This document shows, piece after piece, positions 8,598 to 17,536 of a stretch of 59,526 nt of DNA. The notes under the pieces are model-generated. The model made no database searches, had not been told where the DNA came from, and was given only the letters and a program-made list of their open reading frames with translations. Where the stretch lies: the NCBI GenBank assembly GCA_021732285.1, contig JAKFVH010000041.1, positions 1-59,526 on the forward strand. The letters run 5' to 3'. The DNA is from Reyranella sp. (GTDB lineage Bacteria > Pseudomonadota > Alphaproteobacteria > Reyranellales > Reyranellaceae). How positions within the stretch are numbered: position 1 is the stretch's first letter; every line of letters begins with the position of its first letter. The position numbers and the translations under genes are program-made.

Positions 8598-10079
8598 ATG
8601 GACACTCTTGCCGATTTTGCACGCACGGATAGTGAACACCTCGACGTCCTGATCGTGGGTGCGGGCCTTTCGGGCATCGGCGCGGCCTGGCATCTGCAAG
8701 ACAAGTGCCCGGGCAAGAGCTACGCCATCGTCGAGGCGCGCGAGACCAGCGGCGGCACCTGGGACCTGTTCCGCTATCCCGGCATCCGCTCGGACTCCGA
8801 CATGTACACGCTGGGCTACTCCTTCCGGCCGTGGAAGGACGCCAAGGCGATCGCCGACGGTCCGGCGATCCTGTCCTACATCCGCGAGGTCGCGAGCGAC
8901 CACGGCATCGACGCCAGGATCCGCTACGGCCATCGCGTGGTCGCTGCCAGCTGGTCGACCTCAGATGCGCGCTGGACGGTCGAGATCGAGCAGGGGCCCG
9001 AGAAGCGCAAGATCACGCTCACCTGCAGCTTCCTGTGGATGTGCAGCGGCTACTACGATTACGAGGCGGGGTACCTGCCGCCGTTCCCGGGCATCGAGCG
9101 TTTCAAGGGCCGCATCGTCCATCCGCAGAAATGGACCGACGACATCGACTACAAGGGCAAGCAGGTCGTGGTCATCGGCAGCGGCGCCACCGCGGTTACC
9201 CTGGTGCCGGCGATGGCCGGAGAGGCCCAGCACGTCACCATGCTGCAGCGCTCGCCGACCTACGTCGTGGCGCGGCCGGCCGAGGATTCAATCGCCAATC
9301 GCCTGCGCCGCCGCCTGCCGATCGGGCTCGCCTACGGCCTGACGCGCTGGAAGAACGTCCTGCTCGGCATGTACTTCTACCGGCTCTGCAAGCGGCGGCC
9401 AGATCGCGCCAAGGCGCTGATCCTGAAGGGCGTGCGCTACTTCCTGGGCCCCGACTACGACGTCGAGACACATTTTACGCCGCGCTACAATCCATGGGAC
9501 CAGCGCCTGTGCCTGGTGCCCGACGCCGACCTGTTCCGCGCCATTCGCGCCAAGCAGGTGTCCGTCGTCACCGCCGAGATCGAGACCTTCACCGAGACCG
9601 GCATTCGCCTGAAGTCCGGCAGCGAGCTCGAGGCCGACCTGATCGTGACCGCGACCGGGCTCGCGCTGCAGCTCCTGGGCGGCATGACGCTGGAGGTCGA
9701 CGGTAAGGCGATCAACCCTGCCGACACGCTTGCCTACAAGGGCATGATGTACAGCGACGTGCCCAACTTCGCCGTGGTCTCGGGCTACACCAACGCCTCG
9801 TGGACGCTGAAGGCCGACCTGGTCTGCGAATATGTCTGCCGGCTGCTCAATCACATGCAGAAGAACGGCCTGCGCCAGTGCACACCCAGGCTCGACGATC
9901 CCGACATGGAGCGCCTGCCGTGGGTCGACTTCTCGTCGGGCTACATCCAGCGCGCCGTCGACAAGTTCCCCAAGCAGGGCGCGCGCCGCCCCTGGCGGCT
10001 GCATCAGAACTACGCGATGGACCTCATGAGCCTGCGCTTCGGATCGCTGCGTGACAAGGCCATGATCTTCTCGCGCTGA
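8598..10079 (+). CDS. flavin-containing (Baeyer-Villiger type) monooxygenase
   Basis: A 493-residue class B flavoprotein monooxygenase that uses FAD and NADPH to insert oxygen into ketones or oxidise heteroatoms. The FAD Rossmann motif is DVLIVGAGLSGIGAAWHL, followed by ETSGGTWDLFRYPGIRSDSD. The Baeyer-Villiger fingerprint FxGxxxHxxxW appears as FKGRIVHPQKW near residue 170, and the NADPH Rossmann motif as VVVIGSGATAVTLVP. The frame is open upstream to 8547; ATG at 8598 is preferred because it gives the family-typical short N-terminus, with a weak TAGGGAT ribosome binding site. Context does not reveal the substrate. Confidence 0.92.
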   Translation: MDTLADFARTDSEHLDVLIVGAGLSGIGAAWHLQDKCPGKSYAIVEARETSGGTWDLFRYPGIRSDSDMYTLGYSFRPWKDAKAIADGPAILSYIREVASDHGIDARIRYGHRVVAASWSTSDARWTVEIEQGPEKRKITLTCSFLWMCSGYYDYEAGYLPPFPGIERFKGRIVHPQKWTDDIDYKGKQVVVIGSGATAVTLVPAMAGEAQHVTMLQRSPTYVVARPAEDSIANRLRRRLPIGLAYGLTRWKNVLLGMYFYRLCKRRPDRAKALILKGVRYFLGPDYDVETHFTPRYNPWDQRLCLVPDADLFRAIRAKQVSVVTAEIETFTETGIRLKSGSELEADLIVTATGLALQLLGGMTLEVDGKAINPADTLAYKGMMYSDVPNFAVVSGYTNASWTLKADLVCEYVCRLLNHMQKNGLRQCTPRLDDPDMERLPWVDFSSGYIQRAVDKFPKQGARRPWRLHQNYAMDLMSLRFGSLRDKAMIFSR

Positions 10080-10193
10080 GGTCACCAAAGCGTCACGCCA
10101 CGGGGTCGGCTGAAGGGTCAAGCATGTTGCAATCTCAAGTTGCACGTGGTCTATTGGGTCGATCTCCAACCGTGCTGACCTGCGAGGTGAAGC

Positions 10194-10961
10194 ATGGCAA
10201 ACGGAAGCAGATTGCCCCCCGCCGCTCACGTCTTGGTCGAAATGACACTGGTGCCGGGCAGTGGCGCCACGGTAGGGCCGGCGCCCGCCGCGGCGCCAGG
10301 TGCCGGCAACCGATACCGGATTCTGCGGACAATTGAAGTCGACCAATACGAGGCGCCGCTGCCGGCGGCAGCGATTGCGCCGCTGACCGCGCCGCAGCCC
10401 GCACCGGCCGACAACACCTTCAGAGGCACGTCGCGCAAGGCGGCCAAGCTGTCCATCGCCAATGCGCAGCTCGAACAGTTCAACGATGTGAACAAGTTGA
10501 TCGCCACCTTCCCGGCACATGCCACGATGGTGAAGCGCAAGATCTCGACCAAGGCCAACAGCAACCGGGTCGATGTCGAGAAGCGCAACGTCAAGGTGGA
10601 GGCCTTCCTCTATGCCGCCAGCCGTGAGGACGACAACGACTATCACCTGATCATCGGCCGCGATCCCACAAAGCCGGCCAAGTACATGACGGCGGAGATT
10701 TCCGGCCTGCCGCCGGACGGCAGCAGCTCGTTCAACACGCTTTCCGATGTGCGCGACGCGTTCTTCGACTTCTTCGGCGATGGCCTTCCGGGCACGTCGT
10801 ACGACTTCTATGATCCGCCGATCCCGATCGAGATCGAAGGGTCGCTGTTCTGGGATTCAAGCCACGCCACAGGCGGGCGGCCCGGTCCGCAAGCATTGCG
10901 TCCCAAGATGCCCGTGGTGTGGGAGATCCATCCGGTAACCAGGATCGTGCTCGAACCCTAG
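10194..10961 (+). CDS. hypothetical protein, first gene of the propeller cassette
   Basis: A 255-residue protein of unrecognised family with no signal peptide or membrane helix. Its N-terminal 80 residues are Ala/Pro-rich and contain NRYRILRTIEVDQYE, a phrase that reappears in altered form in the next small protein. The central part is mixed alpha/beta (KVEAFLYAASREDDNDYHL and IGRDPTKPAKYMTAEISG), and the C-terminal part has IPIEIEGSLFWDSSHATGG and PVVWEIHPVTRI. HATGG and WEIHPVT recall small secreted or calcium-binding beta domains, but no family can be named. ATG follows a GAGGTGA ribosome binding site. Three same-strand genes follow at short spacing, suggesting one transcript. Confidence 0.75.
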   Translation: MANGSRLPPAAHVLVEMTLVPGSGATVGPAPAAAPGAGNRYRILRTIEVDQYEAPLPAAAIAPLTAPQPAPADNTFRGTSRKAAKLSIANAQLEQFNDVNKLIATFPAHATMVKRKISTKANSNRVDVEKRNVKVEAFLYAASREDDNDYHLIIGRDPTKPAKYMTAEISGLPPDGSSSFNTLSDVRDAFFDFFGDGLPGTSYDFYDPPIPIEIEGSLFWDSSHATGGRPGPQALRPKMPVVWEIHPVTRIVLEP

Positions 10962-10974
10962 CTGGAGCGAATGC

Positions 10975-11181
10975 ATGGCGAAGCGCGGGAGACCGTCACC
11001 ACCGACGACGCCTCCGGCGAAGGGCAAGCCCGCCAATCCCGGGCTGCCGAATCCCAAGAGCGTCCTGTACGAGCGTTCGCTCGTTTCACCCAAAGGCAGG
11101 CGCTATCGCATCATCACCACCACCGAGACGGATCCCTACGATCCGAAGGACCACGCGGAAGGTCGCAAGCGGCATCATTGA
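10975..11181 (+). CDS. small basic Pro-rich protein with RYRIxxTTETDPYDP motif
   Basis: A 68-residue, strongly basic protein. The N-terminus is Lys/Pro-rich (RGRPSPPTTPPAKGKP) and the C-terminus is RKRHH. The core phrase RRYRIITTTETDPYDP parallels NRYRILRTIEVDQYE in the gene just upstream, pointing to a shared small domain or a duplication. The start lies 14 bases after the previous stop, and a GGAGCGA stretch upstream may serve as ribosome binding site. Spacing and shared motif support a real gene despite its size. Function unknown. Confidence 0.6.
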   Translation: MAKRGRPSPPTTPPAKGKPANPGLPNPKSVLYERSLVSPKGRRYRIITTTETDPYDPKDHAEGRKRHH

Positions 11182-11206
11182 GTTGCGCAACAGAGGGGGA
11201 GACCCG

Positions 11207-11431
11207 ATGTTTACGATGTTCCGAAACCAGTCGTTTGGCGCGCTGCTGGGCACCCAGCTGCCGCCGTTCCTGATTGCCTTCGTCACCGCCGAGCTGTTCT
11301 TCAAATGGAAGAGCTTTGCCCTGGAGTGCCTGGGCTTCCTGGCACTGTGGTTCGTGCTCGACGCGGCCTACACCGGTATCCGCTCGCTTTGGCGCAAGCG
11401 TGGCGAGGCGCCTTCTGCGCCGAACCGCTAG
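11207..11431 (+). CDS. small membrane protein, two predicted helices
   Basis: A 74-residue protein with two hydrophobic segments, GTQLPPFLIAFVTAELFF and FALECLGFLALWFVLDAAY, separated by KWKS and ending in a basic tail (SLWRKRGEAP). This predicts a hairpin in the inner membrane. ATG is preceded by AGAGGGGGA, a strong ribosome binding site. It lies between the small basic protein and the large propeller gene on the same strand. I recognise no family. It could anchor or export a cassette product; that is inference only. Confidence 0.7.
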   Translation: MFTMFRNQSFGALLGTQLPPFLIAFVTAELFFKWKSFALECLGFLALWFVLDAAYTGIRSLWRKRGEAPSAPNR

Positions 11432-11458
11432 TCCGGCGCGGGCCGCGGGAGGCCGTGC

Positions 11459-13912
11459 GTGGCAACGCGCAAGAAAGTGACGCGCGCCAAGGCCAAGCCG
11501 CCGCAGCGCCAGCCGCGGCAGCGCAAGCGGCGGCGGGGCCCTGTCCGTTGGCTCGATGACGACATTCTCGCCCTTTATGAACGGGCGCCGGCTGAGCAGG
11601 GTGCCGGTGCCGGCGATGACACAGACAAGGTAGCGAGCCGAGGCGCCGGCGGCGTCTTGTGGCACGATGCATATGGCGAGTTCAGGCGGCGGCGTCAGCA
11701 GGAGTCGGATGCGGCTGCCGTCGCCGTTGCCGCGCCAGCGCCCGGTGCGGTCGCCGCACCGATGGTGCCGCAGGGTGTCAATTGGCTGCCGCTTGGGCCG
11801 ACCGTCGTCATGAACGGCCAGACCGGCGGCAACGAGCGTCAACCGGTGGCGGGGCGCGTCGCCGGCCTTGCGATCGGCCCCGGCGGCGCGATGATCTATG
11901 CGGCCTCGGCCAATGGCGGCGTGTTCCGCTCGCGCGATGGCGCGCTCAGCTGGGAGGCAATGGACCAGATCGACCTCGACCCGAGCAGTCCAGGCAGCGC
12001 CAGCCTGATCTGTGGGGCCATCGCCATGGACTCGACGAACCCCCGCCGGGTGTTCGTCGGAACGGGCGAGGGCGCCACGCTGTTTTTCTATTCGCGGCGC
12101 ATCACCGGTGCTCTGCCGGCCTACCGGGGCATCGGGGTGTTGCGGACCGAGGATGGCGGGGAGACGTGGGAAGTCGAGCCGAGCGACCTTGCCGGCCAAG
12201 CCTTCTTTGCGCTGGCGCTCAATCCCGCCGATCGCGAGGCCGCCGTGGCGGCGACGACCGCCGGCCTCTATCGGCGCAACCGGCAGCCGGGCGGCAAGTT
12301 CGACTGGGTTCGCGTCGACAAAGGAGTGTTCTCGAGCGTGGTATCGGCAGGTATGGCGGGTGCGGCGCGCTTCTACGCGGCGCGTTGGCGGCAGGCTGAC
12401 GAGCCCGCGGCGCCGGCAGTGGTCTGGTCGGCCGACGGCGTGACGTGGAAGCGGGCCGGCAGTGCGTTTCCCACAAACGACGTGGCTCGCATTACCCTTG
12501 CCGTCCAACCGACCAATCCCGATCTGTTGTACGCCTTCGTCGCCAAGTCGAATGGCTCGGTGCACGGTCTCTACAGGCTCGACGGCGTGGCGGCGGCGTG
12601 GAAGGCGGTGTCCGGCCTGCCCGATGTCCTGCCGGCGACGCTGGGCCAGTTTCAGGGCAACTACGATCTGGCCCTCGCCGTCGATCCGGAGAAGCCCGAC
12701 ATCGTCTATCTCGGCGGGAACCTTCACCTGCAATTGGGCGGCGCTTCGGTCTGGCGATGTCAGCTGGCACCGGCTGGCGCCGGCTGGCGGGTCACGGCCA
12801 ATGCTTCGATCGGCCATCATGCCCATTCCGATGTGCATGCCCTCGTGCACAGCCCCGGCAATCCCAACGAGCTCTGGTGCGCCTGCGACGGTGGCGTCTT
12901 TCTCAATCGCGATCCACGCGGGACCGGCAAGTTCACGGCCCAGAACAACGGCCTCGCCTGCCTGTGCTGCAACTTCATCGCCCAGCATCCGACGGATCCC
13001 AGCATCGTCTTCACCGGACTGCAGGACAATGGGACGGCCCTGAAGGTCGGATCCTTCTGGCATCATGTGCAGGACGGCGATGGCGGCTACTGCGTCATCA
13101 ACTGGGCCGATCCGAGCCAGATCCTGGTGTTCAGCAACGGCGACATCCTGCGATCGACGACGGGCGGCAAGACGCATGAGGGCTGGAAGAGCGCGCCGCC
13201 CCTTGGCTGGCAGACGATGACTCAGCCGGTCGTCGGCCTGCCGTACAATCCGGATCCGGCCCGCAAGGCCGATGCCAAGCGGGTCGCCACCGGCGTGGCG
13301 AGCCGGGTCTACGTGTCGGACGACTTCGGGGCGACATGGCCCGCCGCTTCGGCGCCCACCTTCAAGCTCAGCCCCTCCGCCGGCGCCGTCTTCGCGCTGG
13401 CCTTTGCGACACGGACCAGGCTCTTTGTCGGCACGACGAGGGGCAAGGTGTTCCGCGCCGATCAGGGCCAGGGTGGATGGACCGTCACGCCGTTGCTGGG
13501 GGCCACCGGCCATCTCGATGTTGGCGGGGTCATTACCGATGTCGCCGTTGATCTGGCCGACAACAAACGCGCCTCGATCTACGTCGCCTTCGGCGGCATC
13601 GCCGCGCAAAGCATATCCTCAGCACATGTCTGGTGGTACGACGGGCACGATTGGCAGCCACGCAGTGGCGCGGCCCCGGCCGGGCTGCTCAATGTCGAGC
13701 ACAATGCCCTGGCGATCGATCCGCAAAACCCCAATCACATCTACGTCGGCGCCGATATCGGCGTGTGGCACTCGTCGGACGGTGGCAGGAGCTGGGAGAT
13801 CCTGCAGAACGGCCTGCCCGATGCTCCCGTGTTCGATCTGCAGATCCATCCGACACAGCGGCTGCTGCGGGCCGCGACGCACGGGCGCGGCATATTCGAG
13901 ATGCCGATCTGA
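11459..13912 (+). CDS. large BNR-repeat beta-propeller protein
   Basis: An 817-residue protein. The first 30 residues are very basic (KKVTRAKAKPPQRQPRQ, then KRRRG), followed by an acidic and Ala-rich linker. From about residue 105 it is a propeller of the sialidase/VPS10 type: blades carry Asp-box motifs SRDGALSW, TEDGGETWE and SSDGGRSWE, plus phrases such as DIVYLGGNLHLQ, NHIYVGADIGVW and ATHGRGIFEMPI at the C-terminus. There is no signal peptide, which is unusual for this fold. The start is GTG with a GGGAGG ribosome binding site. The BNR fold is clear, but the catalytic residues of a sialidase are not evident, so a binding or scaffold role is as likely as an enzyme. It ends the cassette. 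Confidence 0.85.
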   Translation: MATRKKVTRAKAKPPQRQPRQRKRRRGPVRWLDDDILALYERAPAEQGAGAGDDTDKVASRGAGGVLWHDAYGEFRRRRQQESDAAAVAVAAPAPGAVAAPMVPQGVNWLPLGPTVVMNGQTGGNERQPVAGRVAGLAIGPGGAMIYAASANGGVFRSRDGALSWEAMDQIDLDPSSPGSASLICGAIAMDSTNPRRVFVGTGEGATLFFYSRRITGALPAYRGIGVLRTEDGGETWEVEPSDLAGQAFFALALNPADREAAVAATTAGLYRRNRQPGGKFDWVRVDKGVFSSVVSAGMAGAARFYAARWRQADEPAAPAVVWSADGVTWKRAGSAFPTNDVARITLAVQPTNPDLLYAFVAKSNGSVHGLYRLDGVAAAWKAVSGLPDVLPATLGQFQGNYDLALAVDPEKPDIVYLGGNLHLQLGGASVWRCQLAPAGAGWRVTANASIGHHAHSDVHALVHSPGNPNELWCACDGGVFLNRDPRGTGKFTAQNNGLACLCCNFIAQHPTDPSIVFTGLQDNGTALKVGSFWHHVQDGDGGYCVINWADPSQILVFSNGDILRSTTGGKTHEGWKSAPPLGWQTMTQPVVGLPYNPDPARKADAKRVATGVASRVYVSDDFGATWPAASAPTFKLSPSAGAVFALAFATRTRLFVGTTRGKVFRADQGQGGWTVTPLLGATGHLDVGGVITDVAVDLADNKRASIYVAFGGIAAQSISSAHVWWYDGHDWQPRSGAAPAGLLNVEHNALAIDPQNPNHIYVGADIGVWHSSDGGRSWEILQNGLPDAPVFDLQIHPTQRLLRAATHGRGIFEMPI

Positions 13913-13918
13913 CCCGCC

Positions 13919-14377
13919 TCAGGCCGACGCCCGGTGCGGCAACTCGCCGAGCCCAGGGATCGGGTCGGCGCCGATCTGGCGCAGCAGCGTAGCCAGGTCG
14001 TAGTGGAAGCTTTCGGAAAACATCAGCCCGTCCTTGAAGGAGAGCGTGACGACGAACGGCAGCGCGATGGTGCGGCCGGTCGGCTCGATGCCGAGGAAGC
14101 GGCCGATATGGCGGCCATGCCAGGTCACCTCGGCCATGTAGCCGCCGCCCTCGAGCCAGCCGCCGCCCTGGCCGGGGCCGCGCTTCACCGTGACGTCGAA
14201 GGTGGTCCACCATTGGCGATAGTGCGCCGCGGCGCCCTCGTGGCCGTGCCAGACCTGGCCGGTCGCGAGGTCCTTGAACACGCACTCGGGGTGGAGGGTG
14301 GCCAGCGTGCCCGCCAGGTCCTGGCCGTTCTCGGCCGTGAGATGGCGACCCACGAGGGCGGCGAGTTGCTGTTCCAT
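13919..14377 (-). CDS. SnoaL-like/NTF2-fold protein
   Basis: A 152-residue protein of the NTF2-like superfamily, closest in pattern to SnoaL-type ester cyclases and polyketide cyclase-like proteins. Visible elements are the N-terminal helix EQQLAALVGRHLTAENGQDL, HPECVFKDLATGQVWHGHEG, the pocket strand PTGRTIALPFVVTLSFKDG and FHYDLATLLRQIG. It is most likely a small-molecule binding or isomerising enzyme; the ligand is unknown. It is divergent from a MarR regulator with only 29 bases between start codons, so the regulator probably controls it. It converges on the propeller gene with a 6-base gap. Confidence 0.8.
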   Translation of the reverse strand: MEQQLAALVGRHLTAENGQDLAGTLATLHPECVFKDLATGQVWHGHEGAAAHYRQWWTTFDVTVKRGPGQGGGWLEGGGYMAEVTWHGRHIGRFLGIEPTGRTIALPFVVTLSFKDGLMFSESFHYDLATLLRQIGADPIPGLGELPHRASA

Positions 14378-14402
14378 GGACGGTCTCCTGCTATATTCGA
14401 CG

Positions 14403-14427
14403 TCTGATGAAATATAAGAACTCTGAT
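14403..14427. promoter_or_regulatory. possible MarR operator: direct TCTGAT repeats
   Basis: TCTGAT occurs twice, 19 bases apart, in an AT-rich patch (ATATAAGAACTCTGATATTA) unusual for this GC-rich window. It sits at the start of the marR gene, next to the divergent NTF2-fold gene. It is a candidate autoregulatory site but may overlap coding sequence if the upstream ATG is used. Confidence 0.35.
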
Positions 14428-14895
14428 ATTATGCGCAAGCCGGGAACCGTGCCGCGCCCGGGCGAGGGCAAGCGCGGGCCCGAGGGCCATCTCGGCTACC
14501 TGGTGCGCCAGGCGAGCGTGGCGGTGCGGGCGGCGATGGAGAAGGTGCTGGCCGACATCGACATCACGCCGCCGCAGTTCAGCGTGCTCACCATGATCGT
14601 GTCCTATCCCGGCGTCTCCGGCGCCGACCTGGCGCGGCTCACCTTCCTGACGCCGCAGACCATCAACGTGATCGTGCGCAACCTCGAGAGGATGGGGGCC
14701 ATCAGGAAGTCGGCCGACGCCGACCACGGCCGCATCCTGCGGCTGACCGCGACGGCCAAGGGCCAGGCGCTGCTGAAGCGCTGCCGGGCCCGAGTGAAAG
14801 AGGTCGACGACCGCCTGGCAGCCCTGGTCGGCCGCGACGACGAGAAGGTCGTGCGCCGCTGGCTGAGCGCGGTCGGCGAGGCGCTGAGCAGATAG
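14407..14895 (+). CDS. MarR-family transcriptional regulator
   Basis: A 162-residue winged-helix regulator. The helix-turn-helix and wing are visible as GVSGADLARLTFLTPQTINV and ERMGAIRKSADADHGRILRL, with the dimerisation helices at both ends. A second in-frame ATG at 14431 would give 154 residues and place the TCTGAT repeats wholly in the control region; neither start has a clear ribosome binding site. It is divergent from the NTF2-fold gene and likely autoregulates and controls it in response to an aromatic or other small ligand, the usual mode of the family. Confidence 0.9.
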   Translation: MKYKNSDIMRKPGTVPRPGEGKRGPEGHLGYLVRQASVAVRAAMEKVLADIDITPPQFSVLTMIVSYPGVSGADLARLTFLTPQTINVIVRNLERMGAIRKSADADHGRILRLTATAKGQALLKRCRARVKEVDDRLAALVGRDDEKVVRRWLSAVGEALSR

Positions 14896-14897
14896 CG

Positions 14898-15115
14898 CTG
14901 GGGGCGCGCCACTCCAGTGGCGCGTCATGATCTTGCAGGAACGAGCAACCCGATAACCTCACCCTGAGGAGCGCCCGCAGGGCGCGTCTCGAAGGGTGGG
15001 CAGCATCACGACTGGTTCGCACCCTTCGAGACGCCGCGCTCCGCGCGGCTCCTCAGGGTGAGGTGGTGTTGGGGCTTCGATCCCATGACGCGCCACTGGA
15101 GTGGCGCGCCCCCAG
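14898..15115. repeat. composite of two nested palindromic repeats
   Basis: The whole convergent gap is repeat. The outer arms are a perfect 32-base inverted repeat (14898-14929 and 15084-15115, starting CTGGGGGCGCGCCAC), and each arm is itself nearly palindromic (CGCGCCAC/GTGGCGCG). Between them, 14956-15064 is a second element with arms starting ACCTCACCCTGAGGAGC and ending GCTCCTCAGGGTGAGGT, and GAAGGGTG/CACCCTTC inside. The inner element resembles a widespread alphaproteobacterial intergenic repeat. No gene is seen here. Confidence 0.9.
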
Positions 15116-17536
15116 CTATGACAGGATCTTCTTACGCTGCGGATCGACCGCGGCGCCGTCGATGCGGGTGGCGGCGTGGCGGCGGGTGAAGGCCTCGATC
15201 TCGTAGTCGGCGTGGCCTGCTTCCTCGGCGGGCACGTAGCCGAAGGCCACGGCCTTGCCGATCGTGTGGCCCCAGCCGGCCGACGAGGTGACGCCCAAGA
15301 CCTTGCCGTTTCGTCGGATCGCCTCGCCGCCGTAAAGCTGCACGTCGGCGTCGACCAGGAGCGTGATCAGCTTGCGTGCCGGGCCGGCGGCCTTGGCCTT
15401 CTCCAGGGCGGCGCGGCCGATGAAGTCGGACTTCTTCTTGAGCGACACGGCGAAGCCCAGGCCCGCCTCGTAGGGCGTGTAGTCGGGCGTGATGTCGGAG
15501 CCCCAGTAGAGATAACGCTTCTCCAGCCGCAGCGAATCGATGGCGCGGTAGCCGGCGTCGGCCAGGCCGAGATCGCGTCCCGCGGCCCACAACAGCTCGT
15601 AGACATGGGCGGCATACTCGGCCGGCAGATGCAGCTCCCAGCCCAGCTCACCCAGGTAGGTGACGCGCAGCGCCAGCACCGGCGCGAAGCCGATGCGCAG
15701 CTCGCGCGCGGTCATGTAGGGGAAGGCCTGGTTGCCGACGTCGCCGTCGGCGACCTGTTCCAGGATCTGGCGCGACAACGGGCCGGCGAGGTTGATCGTG
15801 GCGCGCGCCGAGGTCAGCTCATGCACGCTGACCGAGCCGTCGGTCGGCAGGTGTTTTTTGATCCAGCCCATGTCGCGTACGCCGAAGGCGCTGCCGGTCA
15901 CCATGTAGAAGCGGTTCTCGTCGAGCCGGGCGAAGGTGAGGTCGGCCTCGATGCCGCCGCGCTCGTTGCAGAGCTGGGTGTAGACGAGCGCGCCCTGGGG
16001 CTTGTCGAGATCGTTGGCGGCAAGCCGCTGCAGGGCGGCGAAGGCGCCAGGTCCCGTGACCTCGTACTTGGAGAACGAGCTCTGGTCGATCAGCACGGCA
16101 CGCTCGCGCGCGGCGCGGCATTCGTTGCCGACCGGGCCAAACCAGTTGGGCCGGCTCTCGAAGGACGGCTTGTCGATCGCCTCGGTGCCGGCCGCGGCGA
16201 ACCAGTTGGGCCGCTCCCAGCCGAAGCGCGAGCCGAACACGGCGTTCCTGGCTTTTAGCAGGGGATAAAGCGGCGAGCGCCGGCTGCCGCGCGCCGATTC
16301 CAGCTCCTCGATCGGATAGTGGATCTGGTAGTAGCGCCAGTAGCTGTCGACGCTGCGCTCGGCGAGATACCGGGCGCTCATGTGATGGCTGCCGAAGCGG
16401 CGCACGTCGAAGGCCCACAGGTCGAGGCCAGGCTCGCCCTCGACGATCCATTCAGCCATCGCCTTGCCGGCGCCGCCCGAGGCCGCGATGCCCGAGGTGA
16501 AGCCGCAGGCGACGTAGACATTGTCGCGTTCCGGCGCGAGACCCATGATCGGCTCGCCGTCGGGCGAGATCGGGATCGGCCCGTTGATGACCGTGCGGAT
16601 GCCGAGCTCGTTCAGGATCGGCAGGCGCTCGGCGGCGGGCAGCACGAACTGCTCCAGCCGCTCCTGGTTGGGCTGCAGAAGCTCGCGGCCGAACGAGAAG
16701 GGCACGCCGTTCGCACCGAAGGTTGGCGTGCCCTTTTCCCAGCCGCCGATCGCCAGCGCCCCGGGCTCGGGTTTTAGATAAAAGATGCGGTCCGGATCGC
16801 GCAAGGTCGGCAGGCCGGCCGGGATGGCGTTGCTCTTTTCGGTGATCAGGTATTGGTGTTCGACCGCGCCCGCGGGCACCTCCACGCCCGCCATACGCGC
16901 CACGTCGCGCGCCCAGATGCCGGCGGCCACGACCACGATTTCTCAATCGACGGCGCCTTGATCGGTCAGCACGCACTTGATGCGTCGGCCCTCGGTCTCG
17001 AAGCCCGTCACAAGCACGTTCTCGACGATACGCACGCCGCTTGAGCGCGCGCCCTTGGCGTAGGCCATGGTCAGGCTCGACGGTTCGACCGAACCGTCGT
17101 TGGGCACGAACACCGCGCCGACGACGCCCTCGGACGTGGCCAGCGGGAACTTGTCGTGCGCTTCCTTGGGCGACAGCGTGTGCAGCTCGAAGTCAAAACT
17201 TCTGGCCGTCGTCGCCATGCGCTTGAGCTCGCTCCAGCGTTCCTCGGAGGAGGCGAGGCGCAGGCTGCCGACGGGTTTCCACTCGGTCGCCTGGCCGGTC
17301 TCGGCCTCGAGCTTGCCGTAGAGCTGGACGCCGTACTGCATCAGGCGCGTGAGGTTGCGCTTGCTGCGCAGCTGGCCGACCAGGCCCGCGGCGTGCCAGG
17401 TCGAGCCGTGCGTCAGCCCGCTCTTCTCCAAGACCAGTACGTCCTTCTGGCCGAGCTTGCCCAGGTGATAGGCGATCGAACAGCCCACCGCACCGCCGCC
17501 GATCACGACGATGCGGGCCTGACTTGGAAGGTTCAC
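15116..17536 (-). pseudogene. dimethylglycine/sarcosine dehydrogenase-like gene with one in-frame TGA
   Basis: FAD-dependent demethylase of the DMGDH/sarcosine dehydrogenase family: an N-terminal FAD oxidoreductase (IVVIGGGAVGCSIAYHLG, then STWHAAGLVGQLR with the histidine that binds FAD covalently in the family), followed by GcvT-type folate-binding domains (LIDQSSFSKYEVTGPGAFA, then YEAGLGFAVSLKKKSDFIG). The full 807-codon frame matches the family's usual length of about 800 residues but is interrupted at codon 198 by TGA (16943-16945), within GAVD-stop-EIVVVAAGIWARD; the frame is otherwise uninterrupted. The start is GTG overlapping the Rieske stop as TAGTG, so the pair is translationally coupled. 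It could be a recent nonsense mutation, a sequencing error or readthrough. Methyl groups would pass to tetrahydrofolate. Confidence 0.85.

Noticed and set aside
11114..13609. 831-codon open frame opposite the propeller gene
   Set aside because: It is antisense to a gene with clear BNR motifs, its Arg/Gly/Ala-rich composition has no recognisable domain, and such long antisense frames are expected at this GC content.
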